DNA from: Pseudoclavibacter sp. AY1F1
Lineage (GTDB): Bacteria > Actinomycetota > Actinomycetes > Actinomycetales > Microbacteriaceae
Assembly: GCF_002931075.1 (NCBI RefSeq)
Contig: NZ_PSTQ01000001.1
Coordinates: 186,001-250,000 of the forward strand
Reading direction: 5' to 3'
Length of the DNA: 64,000 nt
The position numbers were made by a program, and so were the translations under genes. Position 1 is the first letter of the stretch; each line of letters starts with the position of its first letter. Under the pieces are notes generated by a model, which was not told where the DNA came from, searched no databases, and was given only the letters and a program-made list of their open reading frames with translations. Positions 54,677 to 63,714 of this stretch are shown in pieces.

Positions 54677-55267
54677 TCAGATCGGGGTCGTGAGGATGCT
54701 GTTGATGCGTCTGCGCATGTCCTCGGCCATGTCGACGTCGAGCCCGTTGAGCCAGAGCAGCTCGAGGCCCTCGACCATGGCGATCAGTTCGATGGCGCTG
54801 CGGCGCGGGTCGACCCCCTCGACAAGTCCACCGGCTTCGCCCACTTCTTCGATTGCGGCGGCGACGGCCCCGGTGATGCGCGTGAAGCGCTCCGTGAAGT
54901 AGTCGTGCGCGGGGTGGTCAGGGTCTGTGGCCTCTGCGGCGAGGATCGTGTACAGCTGAACGGCGCCGCGCTGCGTCTCCTGGGTGCGGGAGATCTCGAC
55001 GAGGCCGGAGAGGAACTCCCGACCGTGCTGCTCGGCCAGGATCGTCTGGGCCCGGGCATCTCGTTGCTCGAGGATCGCTCGCAGCAGGGCGACCTTGCCG
55101 CCGGCGAAGTGGTGCAGCAGGCCCGTCTGCGTCATGCCGACGGCGCGGGCGATCTCGTTCACCGAGCTCGCCGAGTATCCGCCTTTGGAGAAGATCGTGA
55201 AGGCGGCGTCGAGGATCTGCTCGCGCCGCATCGCGCTCTTCTTGTACTCGCCTCTTGGTCCGGCCAC
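54677..55267 (-). CDS. TetR-family regulator
   Basis: A 196-residue TetR repressor. The DNA-binding domain is SAMRREQILDAAFTIFSKGGYSASSVNEIARAVGMTQTGLLHHFAGGKVALLRAIL; the ligand domain is helical. It begins with GTG. It is divergent from the MFS gene and upstream of the rhamnosidase, with a 26-bp inverted repeat in between, so it likely controls both directions. The inducer would be a glycoside or its aglycone by context. Confidence 0.92.
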   Translation of the reverse strand: MAGPRGEYKKSAMRREQILDAAFTIFSKGGYSASSVNEIARAVGMTQTGLLHHFAGGKVALLRAILEQRDARAQTILAEQHGREFLSGLVEISRTQETQRGAVQLYTILAAEATDPDHPAHDYFTERFTRITGAVAAAIEEVGEAGGLVEGVDPRRSAIELIAMVEGLELLWLNGLDVDMAEDMRRRINSILTTPI

Positions 55268-55292
55268 AGCGTTACGGTATCAGCCTTTCGAT

Positions 55293-55318
55293 GAAAATAT
55301 TGAGACCTGCATATTTTC
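55293..55318. promoter_or_regulatory. TetR operator dyad GAAAATAT-N10-ATATTTTC
   Basis: Perfect 8-bp arms with a 10-bp spacer in the TetR/MFS divergent region. It overlaps a likely promoter for the MFS gene: -35 TTGAGA (55300-55305), 17-bp spacer, -10 TACGTT (55323-55328). A bound repressor would cover the -35 and spacer. Confidence 0.75.
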
Positions 55319-55407
55319 GTGTTACGTTCCTCTCACTCTCGGCCAGAGGAACCTCGTTCACTGCAGAACCAGACGCCTTCAGGCGCATCGTCAGGCAAGG
55401 AAGCCAC

Positions 55408-56757
55408 ATGACAACACCAACCACACCCCAGATCCCGACCGCCTCGGCGGCGGCATCCCTCGGCGGCGACGGCCCGAATCTCGACACCGCAATGCACGAA
55501 CCGACCCCCACCGAGGCGTTCCGGGCGCAGGCCAGCCCGCGCCGCGGCTTCGTGTTCTTCGTCGTCCTTGCCATGGTCGGCGCGGGCGCGGCCCAGATGT
55601 CGGCGGCGTTGCTCACGCTCACGCTCAAGGCGACCGAGCTCAACGCCGACGCGGCCACGACGATCATCTCGATCTCCAGCGGCATTGCGGGCATCCTGAC
55701 CCTCTTCGCCCTCCCGATCATCGGGTCACTGAGCGACCGCTCGCGGTCCCGCTTCGGGCGTCGACGACCCTTCCTTTTCGCCGGTGCCGTCTCGTTCGCG
55801 ATCGGTGGCATCCTGCTGGTGGCCGCTCTCAATACCTGGATGTTCGTTACCGCGCACATCTTCATCACGATCGGCTTCGTCGCGACCGGCATCGTGACGA
55901 TCGCGCTCATCGCCGACCAGCTGCCACCCAACCGCCGCGGCGTCGCTTCAGCGTTCGTGAGCCTCGGCACGCCAATGGGGGCGCTCCTCGGCACGGCGAT
56001 CGCCCTGCCCTTCGGTGCCGATCTCGTCCCGCTCGTCGGCATCCCGACCGCACTCGCAGTCATCGCCCTCCTGGTCCTCGCCATTGTCATCCGCGACCCA
56101 CAGTTCGAGGAGCGCCGCGCGAGCCGCTCGCTGCGGGAGCTGCTCGGCATCTTCTGGGTCAACCCGATCAAGTTCCCCGACTTCGCCGCGGTCTTCACGA
56201 GCCGCATGCTCGTCTTCTCCGGCGTCGCGGCCCTGAACGGCTACCAGGCGATCTACCTGCTCATGAACATCGGACTCGAGCCTGCCGAGCTCGGTGGGGC
56301 CATCCTCCTCACCGTCATCGTCAACACGGGAGTTTCACTCGCCGTCGCGCCGGCCATCGGGAAGCTCAGCGACAGGCTCGGCGTCCGCAAGCCGTTCATC
56401 TTCGCCGCCGCCGTCATCCTCGGTGCCGGTCTTGTCTTCGCCGCCATGGCACCTGACTTCGGCGTGTACCTCATCGCGTGCGGAGTGGTCGCCCTCGGGC
56501 AGGGGGTGTACTTCGCGGTCGAGCTCGCCCTCGCGACCCGCGTCGTGCCCGACCCCGAGAACCCCGCCAAGGACCTCGCGATCATCAAGATCGCCGACAA
56601 CCTCCCCGTCTCGATCGTGTCCGCGCTGGCCCCGGCGATCCTCGCGATCGGCGTCGGCGCCGCCGGTGGGCAGAACTTCGCGGCGCTCTTCGTCATCGGC
56701 GCGGCATCGGCCGTGCTCGGCGGGTTCGCCATCCTCTTCGTCCGCTCGGCGCGCTGA
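55408..56757 (+). CDS. MFS transporter, likely glycoside uptake
   Basis: A 449-residue, 12-helix major facilitator. AAGGAAG precedes the ATG at 55408. A disordered 45-residue start leads to helix 1; the GSLSDRSRSRFGRRRPFLFAGA loop between helices 2 and 3 and the matching GKLSDRLGVRKPFIFAAA in the second half are the MFS signature loops and resemble the glycoside-pentoside-hexuronide/sucrose type carriers (DRSRSRFGRRRPF). First gene of the MFS-GH1 pair opposite TetR-rhamnosidase. Confidence 0.92.
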   Translation: MTTPTTPQIPTASAAASLGGDGPNLDTAMHEPTPTEAFRAQASPRRGFVFFVVLAMVGAGAAQMSAALLTLTLKATELNADAATTIISISSGIAGILTLFALPIIGSLSDRSRSRFGRRRPFLFAGAVSFAIGGILLVAALNTWMFVTAHIFITIGFVATGIVTIALIADQLPPNRRGVASAFVSLGTPMGALLGTAIALPFGADLVPLVGIPTALAVIALLVLAIVIRDPQFEERRASRSLRELLGIFWVNPIKFPDFAAVFTSRMLVFSGVAALNGYQAIYLLMNIGLEPAELGGAILLTVIVNTGVSLAVAPAIGKLSDRLGVRKPFIFAAAVILGAGLVFAAMAPDFGVYLIACGVVALGQGVYFAVELALATRVVPDPENPAKDLAIIKIADNLPVSIVSALAPAILAIGVGAAGGQNFAALFVIGAASAVLGGFAILFVRSAR

Positions 56758-56801
56758 CCCGCTCCGCTGCCAGCTTCCCCGTATTCCCCGAAAGGCAACA
56801 C

Positions 56802-58043
56802 ATGATCACCTCATTCCCCGTCGACTTCCTCTGGGGTGTGGCGCAGGCCGGCCACCAGAACGAGGGCGACAACCGCCACAGCGACATCTGGTTCCTCGAA
56901 CACACGATGCCGTCGCTCTTCCGCGAGCGCAGCGGGGCGGCCTGCGACGGCTACTCGCGCTGGGAGTCCGACCTGGACCTGGTCGTGGGGCTCGGCCTGA
57001 ACTCGTATCGGTTCTCGGTGGAGTGGGCCAGGGTTGAGCCGCAGCGCGGCGTCATCGACGAGTCGGTCCTCGACCACTACGAGGCGCTTGTCGATGGATG
57101 CGTTGCCCGCGGGGTTGCGCCGATCGTCACGCTCAACCACTTCGCGGCGCCGCACTGGTTCTCGGCCGCGGGGTCGTGGCTGGCGGAGGACGCCGCGTCG
57201 CTTTTCGCGGAGCACAGCGCTCGGGTGGTCGCGAGGTTCGGCGATCGCATCCGGGCCGTCGTCACGCTGAACGAGCCGAACCTGGAGCAGCTGCTGCAGG
57301 CGGGCGGGAAGCTGCCGCCGGAGCTCGAGGTGCTGAAGCTCGACATGCTCGCGGCGGCAGCTGAGGCTGCGGGCACGGAGCGCTATTTCGCCTCGAACGT
57401 GATCCCCGTGACGGCGCAGGTTGAGTTTCGCGATGCCTTCACTCTCGCGCACGTCGCTGCCCGGGCTGCGATCAAGGCTGTCTGCCCTGAGCTCCCGGTC
57501 GGCGTCTCGATCGCTATTAGCGACGACGTCGCCATTCCGGGCGGGGAGTCGAGCCGGGATGCGAAGCGCGCCGCGGTCTACGACCACTGGCTGCGGGTCG
57601 CTCAGGATGACGACTTCATCGGCGTGCAGAACTACGAGCGCGATGTCCATGGTCCAGACGGCCCCTTCGTCGGCGAGGGGCCGCGGAACGGGATGGGCAC
57701 CGTCATCGAGCCAGCCTCGCTCGCGGGTGCGGTGCGTTACGCGCACGAGGTGTCTGGCGTTCCGGTGCTCGTGACCGAGCACGGCATCCAGACCGACGAC
57801 GACGCGCAGCGTGCCGCGTTCATTCCTGCCGCACTGGAGTCACTCGGAGAGCTGCTCGCCGAGGGCGTGCCCGTCCTGGGCTACCAGCACTGGACGCTCA
57901 TGGACAACTTCGAGTGGATCTTCGGCTACGGCCCCAAGCTCGGCCTCTTCAGCGTCGACCGGGCGACGTTCCAGCGCACGGCCAAGCCGAGCGCGGCGGC
58001 GTACGCGGAGGTGGTCGCCGCCGCGCGGTCTGTGCGCGCCTGA
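56802..58043 (+). CDS. GH1 beta-glucosidase-like glycosidase
   Basis: A 413-residue family 1 glycosidase, somewhat shorter than the usual 440-480. FLWGVAQAGHQNEGDNRHSD replaces the typical FLWGxATxxxQxEG start; acid/base E158 is in TLNEPN and nucleophile E326 in VTEHG. NFEWIFGYGPKLGLFSVD near the end is the conserved substrate-binding WxxxDNFEWxxGY/FG stretch. It starts 44 bases after the MFS gene with AAAGG upstream. Together with the rhamnosidase it could dismantle rhamnosyl-glucosides stepwise. Confidence 0.92.
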   Translation: MITSFPVDFLWGVAQAGHQNEGDNRHSDIWFLEHTMPSLFRERSGAACDGYSRWESDLDLVVGLGLNSYRFSVEWARVEPQRGVIDESVLDHYEALVDGCVARGVAPIVTLNHFAAPHWFSAAGSWLAEDAASLFAEHSARVVARFGDRIRAVVTLNEPNLEQLLQAGGKLPPELEVLKLDMLAAAAEAAGTERYFASNVIPVTAQVEFRDAFTLAHVAARAAIKAVCPELPVGVSIAISDDVAIPGGESSRDAKRAAVYDHWLRVAQDDDFIGVQNYERDVHGPDGPFVGEGPRNGMGTVIEPASLAGAVRYAHEVSGVPVLVTEHGIQTDDDAQRAAFIPAALESLGELLAEGVPVLGYQHWTLMDNFEWIFGYGPKLGLFSVDRATFQRTAKPSAAAYAEVVAAARSVRA

Positions 58044-58053
58044 GCGTTTCTTC

Positions 58054-58083
58054 GACCGTGGGCTTGCACGCAGGCCCACGGTC
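58054..58083 (+). terminator. terminator after GH1
   Basis: Perfect 10-bp stem GACCGTGGGC / GCCCACGGTC, 10-base loop, ten bases after the stop. No T tract. Confidence 0.75.
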
Positions 58084-58284
58084 CCGCCCTGTGGAGCTCC
58101 GTGGGCTGCCGCGTCACGCCACCAGACGATACGCGCGTCGATGCCCTGTGGCCTGCTGACCCCCAATGGTCGTGACGAACTGATAGCGTGCCCCCTCGGC
58201 GGGCTCAGGCCGTCCTCACGCGGCCGACGTCGTGTGCTGTTGGGCCGAGCCTCGATTGCACCCGACGCGCGAGGAGGACAGTCC

Positions 58285-59343
58285 GTGGCTCTGATCGACA
58301 ACGGGATCTACGTAAACGGGCGCCGCTGCTTCACGCCTGCGACGCTCGACGAGACGTTCGAGAAGCTGCGAGAGCACGCTGGCATGGCCTGGATCGGCCT
58401 CTTCCAGCCGAGCGACGACGAACTGGACGCGGTCGCACGCGAATTCGACCTGCATCCGCTTGCCGTCGAGGATGCGCGGGTCGGGCACCAGCGGCCGAAG
58501 ATCGAGCGCTACGGCACCACGCTCTTCGTCGTGCTTCGGCCGGCCTGGTACGTCGACGCGACCGAGACCGTGCACTTCGGCGAGATCCACCTGTTCGTCG
58601 GTCCCGAGTTCGTCGTCACCGTGAGACAGGCTGCGAGACCCGAGCTCGGGGACGTGCGTCAGCGCATGGAGCGCAGCCCAGCCCTGCTGAGCCTCGGGCC
58701 AGAGGCGATCCTGTACTCGGTGCTCGATGAGGTCGTCGACGGATACACCCCGGTCACTGCTGGCCTCGAAAACGACATCGACGAGATCGAGGACCAGCTC
58801 TTCGCCGGTGACGAACGGGTCACGCGCCGCATCTACGAGCTGCTCGGCGAGGTCATCAACTTCCAGCGCGCGACGAGCCCACTGCGGACAATCCTCGAGG
58901 CGCTCCTTCGCGGCGCAGAGAAGTACCAGACCAGCGAGGAGATTCGAGCCCGCTACCGCGACGTCCTCGACCACTCGCTGCGCATCGCGGAGCGCGCCGA
59001 CTCTTTCCGCGTGCTGCTCGAGAACGCACTGACGGTGCACAGCACCTTGGTCACGCAGCAGCAGAATGAGGCGATGCGGGAGCTCTCGGAGGCGAGCCTC
59101 GCGCAGAGCGAGGAGACGAAGAAGCTGTCGGAGCAGAGCATCGCCCAGAACGAGGAGATCAAGAAGATCACCAGCTGGGCGGCGATCCTCTTCGCACCGA
59201 GCCTCGTCGGCACGGTTTACGGCATGAACTTCACGAACATGCCCGAGCTCGACGCAGAGTGGGGTTACCCCCTCTCGTTGTTGGCGATGTTGCTGCTCGG
59301 AGTCGGTCTGTGGTCAGTCTTCAAGTGGAGGAAGTGGCTGTAG
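58285..59343 (+). CDS. corA: CorA-family magnesium/cobalt transporter
   Basis: A 352-residue CorA channel subunit. A long cytosolic alpha/beta funnel and stalk helix (LTVHSTLVTQQQNEAMRELSEASLAQ then IAQNEEIKKITSWAAILFAPSLVG) leads to two C-terminal membrane helices with the selectivity motif YGMNFTNMPEL between them. The stretch with repeated SEEAQ/SEQSIAQNEE heptads is an extended coiled coil. The GTG at 58285 has GAGGAGGA upstream. Monocistronic. Confidence 0.93.
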   Translation: MALIDNGIYVNGRRCFTPATLDETFEKLREHAGMAWIGLFQPSDDELDAVAREFDLHPLAVEDARVGHQRPKIERYGTTLFVVLRPAWYVDATETVHFGEIHLFVGPEFVVTVRQAARPELGDVRQRMERSPALLSLGPEAILYSVLDEVVDGYTPVTAGLENDIDEIEDQLFAGDERVTRRIYELLGEVINFQRATSPLRTILEALLRGAEKYQTSEEIRARYRDVLDHSLRIAERADSFRVLLENALTVHSTLVTQQQNEAMRELSEASLAQSEETKKLSEQSIAQNEEIKKITSWAAILFAPSLVGTVYGMNFTNMPELDAEWGYPLSLLAMLLLGVGLWSVFKWRKWL

Positions 59344-59455
59344 GCGACGCGGGCAGAAAGAAGCGGGTCTCCCGTACTTCTGGCTGATGCGCGCCGGGTG
59401 GGCGAACGCGAGACTGGGCTGACCAGTGCGCTGTGCGCCGGTCGGGAAGGCTCGT

Positions 59456-60394
59456 GTGAAGAAGTTCGTCAAGACGTTGCTCAAGATCGTCGCCGCCGGA
59501 TGCACGCTGATCGCTGTGGCCCTCGTGGCAACCACGTCCGTGAACGCGGTCGCGTCTGGCATCGAGGGCGGCAGGATCGAGGCCTACGGGCAGAGGGTCG
59601 CGGTCGACGGGCGCCAGATGAACGTCGTCGTGGCCGGCGACGCGGGGGACACCGTTGTGCTGCTCCCAGGCTTCGGCACCGCCGCTCCGGCGCTGGACTT
59701 CCAGCCGCTTGTTGACGACCTCGCCAAGGACCACCGCGTGATCGTCGTCGAGCCGTTCGGGTACGGCCTGAGCGACGGTACCGACCGGGAGCGCACCACG
59801 GAGAACATCGTCACGGAGGTGCACAGTGCCCTGCAGGCGCTCGGCGCATACAACTACGTCCTGATGGGGCACTCCATCGCCGGCATCTACGGGCTCGAGT
59901 ACGCCGAGCGCTACCCGGATGAGGTGACGGCGTTCGTCGGCATCGACACCAGCGTTCCAGGGCAGCCTGGCATGGACACGCAGTTTCCCACTGGGCTGTT
60001 CGCAGCTGTGAAGAACCTCGGTCTCATGCGGCTCGTCGCCGCCGTCGGGGGAGTTGGCTACGAACTCCCCGCCTACTCAGACGAGGCCAGAGAGCAGATC
60101 GCACTCATCAGCAACAGAAACTCGCTGAGCCCGAGCTACCTCGACGAGATGGCGCACATCAGCACCAACTTCGAGGACGCCCTCGGCGCGAAATTCCCCG
60201 AGCAGCTCCCGCTTCTGCTGTTCGTCGAGGCCGACAACTCGAACAACCCCGACTGGATCGGCCTGCACGAACGGCAGGCGTCCGAGGTCGCCGACGGAAC
60301 GGTCATCCCGATCGATGGGGAGCACTACCTACACCAATCGCACGCAGCCGAGATCGCAGCCGATTTCCGGGCCTGGGCGGACGAACGGGTCTAG
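59456..60394 (+). CDS. membrane-anchored alpha/beta hydrolase
   Basis: A 312-residue alpha/beta-fold hydrolase with an N-terminal signal anchor (KTLLKIVAAGCTLIAVALVATTSV). Nucleophile S140 is in MGHSIAG; the oxyanion region is LLPGFGTAAPALDF; a late DGEHYLHQSHA supplies the His. The GTG at 59456 has GGAAGG upstream. The hydrolysed substrate is unknown. It lies between CorA and the nitrite operon without evident link. Confidence 0.9.
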   Translation: MKKFVKTLLKIVAAGCTLIAVALVATTSVNAVASGIEGGRIEAYGQRVAVDGRQMNVVVAGDAGDTVVLLPGFGTAAPALDFQPLVDDLAKDHRVIVVEPFGYGLSDGTDRERTTENIVTEVHSALQALGAYNYVLMGHSIAGIYGLEYAERYPDEVTAFVGIDTSVPGQPGMDTQFPTGLFAAVKNLGLMRLVAAVGGVGYELPAYSDEAREQIALISNRNSLSPSYLDEMAHISTNFEDALGAKFPEQLPLLLFVEADNSNNPDWIGLHERQASEVADGTVIPIDGEHYLHQSHAAEIAADFRAWADERV

Positions 60395-60514
60395 CGCCCC
60401 CTCGCTCATCCAGGGGGCAATCGATTCCGAGAGGGTCGAGGTGGCGCGCCGACGCAGTCACCCGTTTCCGGTTTCTCACTTCTCACACCTTCCCCGAATC
60501 CGTGTGCCAAGGAA

Positions 60515-60552
60515 GTTGCCTCGGGGAAACAGCAGCAATCGCCCCGTGAAAC
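60515..60552 (+). promoter_or_regulatory. GlnR-like box upstream of nirB
   Basis: Two GAAAC b-sites at 60526-60530 and 60548-60552 are exactly 22 bp apart, the spacing of the a-n6-b-n6-a-n6-b GlnR box. The first a-site reads GTTGC (one mismatch to GTnAC) six bases before the first GAAAC; the second a-site is poor. Nitrite reductase operons are known GlnR targets in Streptomyces. Confidence 0.55.
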
Positions 60553-60617
60553 ATGCGGTTCCTACGCTCTGAGCATGTCAGCGACCACCGTCGCCGTTCA
60601 TCCACGGAGGAGCCACC

Positions 60618-60656
60618 ATGCGAGCACCAACTCGAAGTCACCGAGACGCGCTGTGA
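60618..60656 (+). CDS. 12-residue upstream ORF coupled to nirB
   Basis: A tiny frame MRAPTRSHRDAL with a near-perfect ribosome binding site GGAGG seven bases before its ATG. Its TGA shares the A with the nirB ATG (TGATG). nirB's own start has no binding site, so its translation likely depends on this leader. No run of regulatory codons (e.g. Cys) is present. Confidence 0.6.
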   Translation: MRAPTRSHRDAL

Positions 60657-63298
60657 TGAGCACGAAACAATTGCCGCACGGCGACGAAACATCCCCGACC
60701 TACGCTCACGACATGCTCCCCCCGGCACCGCGCTCCCGTCACGTCGTGGTGATCGGCGCGGGCATGGTCGCGCACCGCTTCATCGAGTCGCTGCGTTCGC
60801 AGGATTCCGACGGGGTGTGGGCCGTCACCGTCATCGGTGACGAGCCCTGGCGTCCCTACGACCGGGTGCAGCTCACGAGCACCTTCTCCGGCGTCGACCC
60901 GGCCGCCCTCGAGCTGGGCAGGCCGCTCATGTGGTCGCACCCGAACGTGACGCTCCGCACCTCCGAGACGGTGACGAGCATCCACCCGGAGACCCGCACC
61001 GTCGTGACGTCGCTCGGCGCGACCGAGCACTACGACGAGCTGGTCATCGCCACCGGGTCATCCGCCGCGAAGCCTCCCATCGTCGGGGTGCATGCACCAG
61101 GCGTGCACGTCTACCGCACGGTCCAGGATGTGGTCCAGCTGAAGGCCGAGGTTGCCGAGTTGTCACAGCGGCTCGGCCGCAAGGTCTGCGGCGCGGTCGT
61201 CGGTGGCGGCCTGCTCGGGCTGGAGGCGGCTGGCGCCATGGTCGCACTCGGCGCCGAGTGCACCGTGGTCCAGTCCTCCGGCCACCTCATGTCCGCGCAG
61301 CTCGATGCGGGCGGCGGTGAAGCCCTTCGGCTCCTCATCGAGCACCTCGGGGTGGATGTGCGCACCGGGTCCCGCGCGAGCGCTGTTGTCCTCGACGCCG
61401 ACGGCCGCGCGGCCGGCCTCGAGTTCCCGGACGGCGAGCCCGAGCTCGCCGACCTCGTCGTCTTCGCGGTCGGCATCACGCCCCGCGACGAGCTCGCCCG
61501 CGACGCGGGGCTTGCGCTCGGCGCTCGCGGTGGCATCGAGGTCGACGAGGCGTGCCGCGCATCCGCTGCGAACATCTCGGCGATCGGCGAGGTCGCCTCG
61601 ATTGAGGGCGAGTGCTTCGGTCTCGTCGCCCCCGGCTACTCGATGGCGGAGGTCGTCGCCAATCGGCTCACCGGGGGAGCTGCGACGTTCCCCGGCGTCG
61701 ATCTCTCGACGAAGCTCAAGCTCACGGGCGTCGACGTCGCCAGCTTCGGAGACGCCTTCGCCGAGTCGCCGGGCGCGCTCGAGGTCACCTACGCCGACCC
61801 GGTCGGTGGCGTCTACAAGAAGCTCGTCATGTCGGACGACGGCAAGGTGCTGCTCGGCGGCATGCTCGTCGGAGACGCCTCCGCCTACACCTCGCTGCGC
61901 CCCATGGTCGGACGCGAGCTCGGCACCGACCCCGCCGCCTACCTGCTCCCGGCCGATGGCATGCCGGAGGTCGGCAGCGACCTACCTGACGACGCCACCG
62001 TCTGCTCGTGCAACAACGTCTCCGTCGGCGCGGTCCGCGGCGCCGTCACCGAACACGCTTGCACCGACCTCGCGGGCGTCAAGGCCTGCACCAACGCCGG
62101 CACCGCCTGCGGCTCCTGCGTGCCGCTGGTCAAGAAGATCTTCTCGACGGAGCTCGCCAAGACGGGCGTCGAGGTCAGCAACGCGCTCTGTGAGCACTTC
62201 GCGCTCTCGAGGGCCGGGCTCTTCGACGCCGTGCGCGTCACTGGCCTCTCCACCTTCACGAGCATCATCGAACGCCACGGCAACGGCGGTCGCGGCTGCG
62301 ACATCTGCCGCCCCGTCGTCGCCTCCATCCTCGCCTCGCTTGGCAACGGGCACATCCTCAAGGGCGAGCAGGCGGCCTTGCAGGACACGAACGACCACGT
62401 CATGGCGAACATGCAGAAGGACGGCACCTACTCGGTCGTCCCGCGCATCCCCGGCGGTGAGGTCACGCCCGACGGGCTCATCGCGATCGGCGCCGTGGCC
62501 AAGGAGTACGGGCTCTACACGAAGATCACGGGCGGCCAGCGCATCGACCTCTTCGGGGCCCGCATCGAGCAGATGCCGGAGATCTGGAAGAAGCTCATCG
62601 ACGCCGGCTTCGAGTCGGGCCAGGCCTACGGCAAGGCCCTGCGCAACGTGAAGTCGTGCGTCGGCTCGACCTGGTGCCGCTACGGCGTGCAGGACTCGGT
62701 CGCGATGGCCATCTTCCTCGAGCTGCGCTTCCGTGGCCTCCGCTCGCCGCACAAGCTGAAGTTCGGGGTCTCCGGATGCGCGCGCGAGTGCGCCGAGGCG
62801 CGGGCCAAGGACGTCGGCGTCATCGCCACCGAGAAGGGCTGGAACCTCTACGTCGGCGGCAACGGCGGGTTCACGCCCCGCCACGCGGAGCTCCTCGTCG
62901 AAGACCTCGACGACGAGCAGCTCATCACCGCCATCGACCGCTTCATCGGCTACTACATCCGAACCGCCGACCGCATGCAGCGCACCGCGCGCTGGATCGA
63001 GGACCTCGACGGCGGCATCGACACGCTGCGCGCCGTCGTCCTCGAGGACAGCCTCGGCATCGCGGCCGACCTCGACGCCATGGTCGCGAACCACGTCGAC
63101 AACTACAAAGACGAGTGGCAGGAGGCGCTGAACGACCCCGAGGTCATGCAGCGCTTCGTCTCCTTCGTCAACGCCCCGACCACACCAGACCCCTCGCTCG
63201 GCTACGTGCCGGAGCGAGGCCAGCTCCGCCCGGCCAACGAGGCCGACCGAAGCGCCGGAACAGTAATCGCAGGAACGACCCTGGAGGTCCGACGATGA
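60656..63298 (+). CDS. nirB: assimilatory nitrite reductase, large subunit
   Basis: An 880-residue NADH-dependent nitrite reductase that reduces nitrite to ammonia with FAD, Fe-S clusters and siroheme. Order: FAD/NAD domain (HVVVIGAGMVAHRF; VVGGGLLGLEAAG), BFD-type [2Fe-2S] domain with CSCNNVSVG and CTNAGTACGSC, then the siroheme reductase half with CVGSTWC and SGCARECAEA providing the four cluster/siroheme cysteines. I choose the ATG at 60656 because it overlaps the stop of a well-initiated leader frame; an upstream ATG at 60575 lacks support. Its stop overlaps nirD (ATGA). Confidence 0.95.
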   Translation: MSTKQLPHGDETSPTYAHDMLPPAPRSRHVVVIGAGMVAHRFIESLRSQDSDGVWAVTVIGDEPWRPYDRVQLTSTFSGVDPAALELGRPLMWSHPNVTLRTSETVTSIHPETRTVVTSLGATEHYDELVIATGSSAAKPPIVGVHAPGVHVYRTVQDVVQLKAEVAELSQRLGRKVCGAVVGGGLLGLEAAGAMVALGAECTVVQSSGHLMSAQLDAGGGEALRLLIEHLGVDVRTGSRASAVVLDADGRAAGLEFPDGEPELADLVVFAVGITPRDELARDAGLALGARGGIEVDEACRASAANISAIGEVASIEGECFGLVAPGYSMAEVVANRLTGGAATFPGVDLSTKLKLTGVDVASFGDAFAESPGALEVTYADPVGGVYKKLVMSDDGKVLLGGMLVGDASAYTSLRPMVGRELGTDPAAYLLPADGMPEVGSDLPDDATVCSCNNVSVGAVRGAVTEHACTDLAGVKACTNAGTACGSCVPLVKKIFSTELAKTGVEVSNALCEHFALSRAGLFDAVRVTGLSTFTSIIERHGNGGRGCDICRPVVASILASLGNGHILKGEQAALQDTNDHVMANMQKDGTYSVVPRIPGGEVTPDGLIAIGAVAKEYGLYTKITGGQRIDLFGARIEQMPEIWKKLIDAGFESGQAYGKALRNVKSCVGSTWCRYGVQDSVAMAIFLELRFRGLRSPHKLKFGVSGCARECAEARAKDVGVIATEKGWNLYVGGNGGFTPRHAELLVEDLDDEQLITAIDRFIGYYIRTADRMQRTARWIEDLDGGIDTLRAVVLEDSLGIAADLDAMVANHVDNYKDEWQEALNDPEVMQRFVSFVNAPTTPDPSLGYVPERGQLRPANEADRSAGTVIAGTTLEVRR

Positions 63299-63714
63299 CC
63301 ATCGCACTCGATACCAGAGGCACCGCCTTCGACCACCTGCTCGAGGACGCCCCGCAGCGCTGGGTCGCCGTCTGTCCCATCCAGGCGCTCCACCCGGAGC
63401 GTGGCGTCGCCGCCATCTTGGACGGCACCCAGATCGCGCTGTTTCGGCTGGGCGACGACCGGGTGTTCGCCGTACAGCAGGCCGACCCATACTCTGGGGC
63501 CCAGGTCATGAGCCGCGGGCTCATCGGCACGCGTGGTGCAAGCGTCACCGTCGCATCCCCGATGTTCAAGCAGGTCTTCGACCTCGCCACCGGAGAGTGC
63601 CTCGACACGGTGGGCAAGGATGCACGCACCCTGTCCACCTACCCGGTGCGCATCGAAGACGGTACGGTCCTCGTCGACATGGGGATCGGCATCGAGGGAC
63701 GGCAGTCGCGATGA
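63295..63714 (+). CDS. nirD: nitrite reductase small subunit
   Basis: A 139-residue Rieske-fold subunit of the NADH nitrite reductase. The fold is visible in AVCPIQALHPERGVAAILDGTQIALFRLGDDRVFAVQQADPYSGAQVMSRGLIG, but the CxH pairs that hold a Rieske cluster are absent, as is normal for NirD. It overlaps nirB at its start and the next gene at its end (both ATGA), so all three are coupled. Confidence 0.93.
   Translation: MTIALDTRGTAFDHLLEDAPQRWVAVCPIQALHPERGVAAILDGTQIALFRLGDDRVFAVQQADPYSGAQVMSRGLIGTRGASVTVASPMFKQVFDLATGECLDTVGKDARTLSTYPVRIEDGTVLVDMGIGIEGRQSR

Noticed and set aside
60575-60655. nirB start at the upstream ATG
   Set aside because: No ribosome binding site, non-family N-terminus; the coupled leader frame supports 60656.
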